Shown: positions 63,934 to 64,000 of the stretch, piece after piece
Layout: each line of letters starts with the position of its first letter
How positions within the stretch are numbered: the first letter of the stretch is position 1
Source of the DNA: Bacteroides sp.
GTDB lineage: Bacteria > Bacteroidota > Bacteroidia > Bacteroidales > Bacteroidaceae
Assembly (NCBI GenBank): GCA_017992695.1
Contig: JAGOOC010000008.1
Coordinates: 1 to 64,000, forward strand
Direction of reading: 5' to 3'
Length of the DNA: 64,000 nucleotides
Program-made: the position numbers and the translations under genes
Notes under the pieces: model-generated
Seen by the model: only the letters and a program-made list of their open reading frames with translations
The model's database searches: none
What the model was told of the DNA's origin: nothing

Positions 63934-64000
63934 TTATGCTTTCACCTTTACTATGACTTTTTTCACTCCACCGGGGGTGATGCCTGGTGCATGAGCGTCT
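63934..64000 (-). CDS. C-terminal end of an unidentified protein (partial)
   Basis: The window ends inside a minus-strand frame. Its last 21 residues can be read, ending PGGVKKVIVKVKA and a TAA stop at 63936-63934. The fragment is too short to identify. Its stop is 27 bases before glgB, so it is probably in the same transcript. Confidence 0.55.
   Translation of the reverse strand, partial: DAHAPGITPGGVKKVIVKVKA

Overview
The window is a stretch of Bacteroidales chromosome, most likely Bacteroides. The main reasons are a SusC/SusD pair, a Bacteroides-type serine palmitoyltransferase, a TamL-type lipoprotein TamA homologue, Nudix-related sugar regulator plus xylBAE, many DUFs typical of the order, and repeated matches to the Bacteroidetes primary sigma promoter (TAnnTTTG at -7). 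No tRNA, rRNA, CRISPR array, insertion sequence or prophage gene was seen. Nearly all of it reads as core genome with short intergenic gaps.

Layout. 1-7.9 kb: a FetAB-like ABC pair with a small third gene, a DUF2148 ferredoxin protein, the two-step agmatine-to-putrescine pathway, GtrA behind aspS, and a lipid kinase. 7.9-16.5 kb: serine palmitoyltransferase divergent from that kinase, an orphan SusC/SusD pair, and an iron-type alcohol dehydrogenase. 16.5-25.6 kb: a tRNA methyltransferase, lon-tgt-lptF/G in one run, a redoxin-fold protein, serB and a DEAD-box helicase. 25.6-34.7 kb: a lipoprotein, ugd-rfbC, a small zinc-ribbon protein, a type II NADH dehydrogenase, DoxX, a DUF3332 lipoprotein, tamL and a SpoU methyltransferase. 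34.7-41.2 kb: ileS-dksA/traR-lspA-DUF4296 and an RRM protein. 41.5-48 kb: an M28 peptidase, a 41-residue lysine-rich ORF and the xylose operon (regulator-xylB-xylA-xylE). 48.5-55.5 kb: fabD, sucCD, and a TonB receptor with PepSY-type and DUF4396 membrane proteins. 55.8-64 kb: ECF S component plus phosphoribosyltransferase, DUF362 plus polyferredoxin, patatin plus alpha-amylase, a eukaryote-like glycogen branching enzyme and the last 21 codons of one more gene.

Most promising observations. (1) A repeated, architecturally constant palindromic element occurs at three far-apart intergenic sites (16354-16438, 40717-40799, 61804-61884): a 14-base half unit, a 7-9 base spacer, then a 60-62 bp palindrome bounded by AAGAGT and ACTCTT. 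The copy at 40717-40778 is a perfect 62-bp palindrome with no loop. (2) The isoleucyl-tRNA synthetase has GIHH in place of HIGH together with KMSKR, the altered signature reported for mupirocin hyper-resistant IleRS2. (3) Tgt lacks the canonical zinc cysteines. (4) A membrane polyferredoxin carries an internal twin-arginine-like segment and looks like a NapH-NapG-type fusion next to a Tat-type DUF362 protein. (5) A sphingosine/diacylglycerol-type kinase is divergent from serine palmitoyltransferase. I did not find a clear new defence or mobile system.

Several starts were moved downstream of the longest open frame because that frame begins inside or before a promoter match: aspS, serB, the M28 peptidase, tamL and the 25.6-kb lipoprotein. 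All functional calls are from reading the translated sequences; no database search was run.
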